Source: Micromonospora echinospora
GTDB lineage: Bacteria; Actinomycetota; Actinomycetes; Mycobacteriales; Micromonosporaceae
DNA length: 64,000 nt
Assembly (NCBI RefSeq): GCF_900091495.1
Contig: NZ_LT607413.1
Location: 4,789,001 to 4,853,000, forward strand
Reading direction: 5' to 3'
The position numbers and the translations under genes were made by a program. The notes beneath the pieces are model-generated. The model was not told where the DNA came from. It searched no databases and saw only the letters and a list, made by a program, of their open reading frames with translations. Positions within the stretch are counted from its first letter, which is position 1, and every line of letters starts with the position of its first letter. Positions 62,038 to 64,000 of this stretch are shown here, one piece after another.

Positions 62038-63680
62038 TGCCCGCGCACCGCCTGCGCACTCTGACCGCCGTCGTCCTCACCGCCCTCCTCACGGTCACCG
62101 CCGGCTGCTCCACGGGTAGCGCACCCGCTGCCGAAGCCGCCGGTCGACCCCGCTCCGGAGGCACCCTCACCTGGGCCATCGAGACCGAACCGGTCACCCT
62201 CAACCCGCACCAGTACGCCCAGGCGAAGGCCCGCCTGCTGGTCTGGAACACATTCGAGTCGCTGCTCACCTACGACCAGCAGGGCAAGCTGGTGCCCTGG
62301 CTGGCCACCGGCTGGCAGGCCGCGCCAGACGGCCGCTCCTACACCCTCACCCTCCGGGACAAGGTCGCCTTCTCCGACGGCACCCCGTTCGACGCGACCG
62401 CCGTCAAGGCCAACATCGACAAGCTTCGTGAGCCCGGGTACGCCCCGACCGTCGCCGCCGTGCAGCTCCGCAACCTCGACACCGTCGAGGTCGTCGACCC
62501 GCGCGCGGTACGGGTCACCCTCACCCACCCGGACGTGCTCATCCTCGACTTCCTCGCCTCTCCGCAGGGCGCGCAGGTCTCCCCGAAGTCGCTGCGCGAG
62601 GCGAAGAACCTCAAGGCCGGCGGCCTCGATCTCGCCGGCACCGGCCCGTTCATCCTGGACCGCTACGTGCCCGGCCAGGAACTGCACTACCGGCGCAACC
62701 CCGCCTACGACTGGGCGCCGCCCACCGCCACCCACACCGGCCCCGCCTATCTGGACAGCATCACCTACCGGTTCCTCAAGGAGTCCGCCGTCCGCGTCGG
62801 TGCCCTCGCCTCCGGCCAGGTCCAGCTCGTGGAAGGCGTGCCGGCCACCGACCAGCCCCTGATCACCGGCAACGCGACGCTGCGCCTGAGCCGGGAGCTC
62901 AACTCCGGATCGGCCTACTCGTACTACTTCAACACCTCCCACGCCCCCTTCGACGACCTGCGGGTACGCCAGGCCTTCCGGGAAGCCGTCGACGTCGACA
63001 CGGTGCTCATGTCCATCTACCGGGACACCACCACCCGAGCGTGGAGCGTCATCAGCCCGTCGAGCCCGCTGTACGACAAGCGCCTCGAGGGCAGCTACGG
63101 CGGCGACGCCGCCAAGGCCAACGCCCTGCTGGACCAGGCCGGCTGGAGCCGACGCGACGCGGACGGCTATCGAGTCAAGGACGGCAGACGGCTCACCGTC
63201 CGGCTGGTACAGGCTGCCCCGTTCGTCCGCGACCGCCGCGACGTCCTCGCCCAAGCGGTGCAGGCCGCCGTCAAGCAGAGCGCCGGCATCGACCTCAAGA
63301 TCTCCCTGGTCGACCAGGGCACCGCCCAGCAGGCATTCGACACCAACCAGTACGAGATCTTCGACAACTCCCGCGCGGACACCGACGCGGGTGCCGCACT
63401 GAACCTGCTGCTGCACAGCAAGGGCGGCATCAACCGCACGAAGGTCAACGACCCGCTCATCGACCAGCTCCTCGACACCGGCCAGGCCACCGCCGACCCC
63501 GCCGGGCGCACCTCGATCTACGCCGACCTGCAACAGCGCGTCGTCGCCGACCAGGCCCTCCTGCTGCCCCTCTACGCACCAGCCGACCAGATTGCCGCCA
63601 GCACCACCGTCGGCGGGGTCCGGTTCGAACCCACCGCCGGCGTCCCCGCCAGCGCCTACGACTTGTGGATCGGCAACTGA
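62038..63680 (+). CDS. ABC transporter substrate-binding lipoprotein (SBP_bac_5)
   Basis: A 547-residue solute-binding protein of the oligopeptide/nickel family. The lipoprotein signal is MPAHRLRTLTAVVLTALLTV with Cys in the lipobox TAGCST. Family blocks are GGTLTWAIETEPVTLNPHQY, LLTYDQQGKLVPWLATGWQA, YTLTLRDKVAFSDGTPFDAT and DDLRVRQAFREAVDVDTVLM. It sits on the outer membrane face and delivers peptides, metal chelates or other solutes to the permease encoded 1 bp downstream. ATG 62038 follows AGGAG; the longer frame upstream is not translated. The ligand is not predictable. Confidence 0.95.
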
Positions 63681-63681
63681 C

Positions 63682-64000
63682 ATGCGCCGGACCCGCCTAC
63701 GCGCCGTGACCCGCCGGCTCGGCACCGGACTCGTCGTCCTCTGGGCCGCGGCCACCGCCGCCTATCTCGCGTTGCTGGCCGCGCCCGGGGACACCGTCGA
63801 CGCCATCGTCGGCGACGGTGTCGACACCCCGCAGATCCGGGCCGAGATCACCGCTGAGTGGGGCCTGGACCGGCCCCCGATCGTGCAGTACCTCGACTAC
63901 CTGCGTCGCCTCGCCGAAGGCGATCTGGGCCGCTCCTACCTGCTGCACCGTCCCGTCGCGGAGGTGATCGGCGAGCAGCTCGCCCCCACCCTCACCCTCG
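63682..64000 (+). CDS. ABC transporter permease (DppB-like), 5' part
   Basis: The first 106 codons of a DppB-type permease: an N-terminal helix (GLVVLWAAATAAYLALLAAP), then GDTVDAIVGDG, WGLDRPPIVQYLDYLRRLAE and GDLGRSYLLHRPVAEVIGEQ, the conserved entry region of these permeases. It starts 1 bp after the binding-protein stop. The remaining membrane part, and presumably DppC, DppD and DppF partners, lie beyond the window. Confidence 0.93.
   Translation, partial: MRRTRLRAVTRRLGTGLVVLWAAATAAYLALLAAPGDTVDAIVGDGVDTPQIRAEITAEWGLDRPPIVQYLDYLRRLAEGDLGRSYLLHRPVAEVIGEQLAPTLTL

Noticed and set aside
1..64000. CRISPR arrays, rRNA or tRNA genes
   Set aside because: I saw no regularly spaced repeats, no rRNA-like conserved blocks and no cloverleaf with a CCA-type end. 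A tRNA could still be missed by eye.

Overview
The window is high-GC actinobacterial DNA. Secondary-metabolite genes, penicillin-acylase and DUF4862 proteins, SigE-type and ECF41 sigma factors and many actinobacterial insertion sequences fit a filamentous actinomycete. A Micromonosporaceae-like host is my guess from gene content and codon style; no rRNA, tRNA or other phylogenetic marker is present to test it.

Region 1 (1-13.5 kb) is the right end of a non-ribosomal peptide cluster built around modified arginine. An MFS exporter (cut by the window edge) and MbtH run left. A capreomycidine-synthase-like PLP enzyme and a one-module NRPS (C-A-T-E, no thioesterase) run right. Then come a class IV aminotransferase, a P450, an MppP/EndP-like PLP arginine oxidase, a VioC-like arginine 3-hydroxylase, a further aminotransferase and a LuxR regulator. 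Two arginine-modifying chemistries usually met in separate pathways (VioC/VioD and MppP) sit together. About 1.2 kb without a recognisable gene follows.

Region 2 (14.6-20.8 kb) holds a penicillin-acylase-family hydrolase, an SRPBCC protein, an NhaA remnant, a DUF4862 protein, a frameshifted rve-type IS transposase and a broken ABC ATPase.

Region 3 (20.9-31.5 kb) is a compact catabolic island: M20 amidohydrolase, two MFS permeases, a double-headed Lrp/AsnC regulator, iron-sulfur L-serine dehydratase, a metal-dependent amidohydrolase, an alpha/beta hydrolase, a 6-oxocamphor-hydrolase-like crotonase and a TetR regulator. Its codon style looks different from its surroundings, and a decayed IS and gene fragment lie at its left edge. 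Recent acquisition is likely; an assembly join has to be excluded.

Region 4 (31.6-43.1 kb) contains a SigE-type sigma factor overlapping a membrane protein with an MreC-like domain, IS256 fragments, a secreted protein, a DUF2520 protein, a panB pseudogene, a cyclase-family hydrolase, a two-component system beside a membrane-anchored serine hydrolase, and a decayed NRPS condensation domain.

Region 5 (43.2-47.6 kb) looks like one TetR regulon: MFS plus metallo-beta-lactamase-fold hydrolase facing an AtzG-like protein plus amidase across a 30-bp perfect inverted repeat, with a related half-site before the tetR gene.

Region 6 (47.8-56.0 kb) is a graveyard of mobile DNA: an IS630-type transposase beside an alpha/beta hydrolase remnant, a frameshifted tyrosine recombinase, both ends of a Tn3-family transposase, an ISL3 fragment, and one complete IS630 element with defined TA-flanked ends and a canonical slippery heptamer. 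SGNH hydrolase, a broken cupin gene and an AraC regulator sit inside it.

Region 7 (56.3-64 kb) holds an ECF41 sigma factor with an FAD oxidoreductase, TetR/SDR and HxlR/VOC pairs with visible operators, and the start of a peptide/nickel-type ABC transporter operon that runs off the window.
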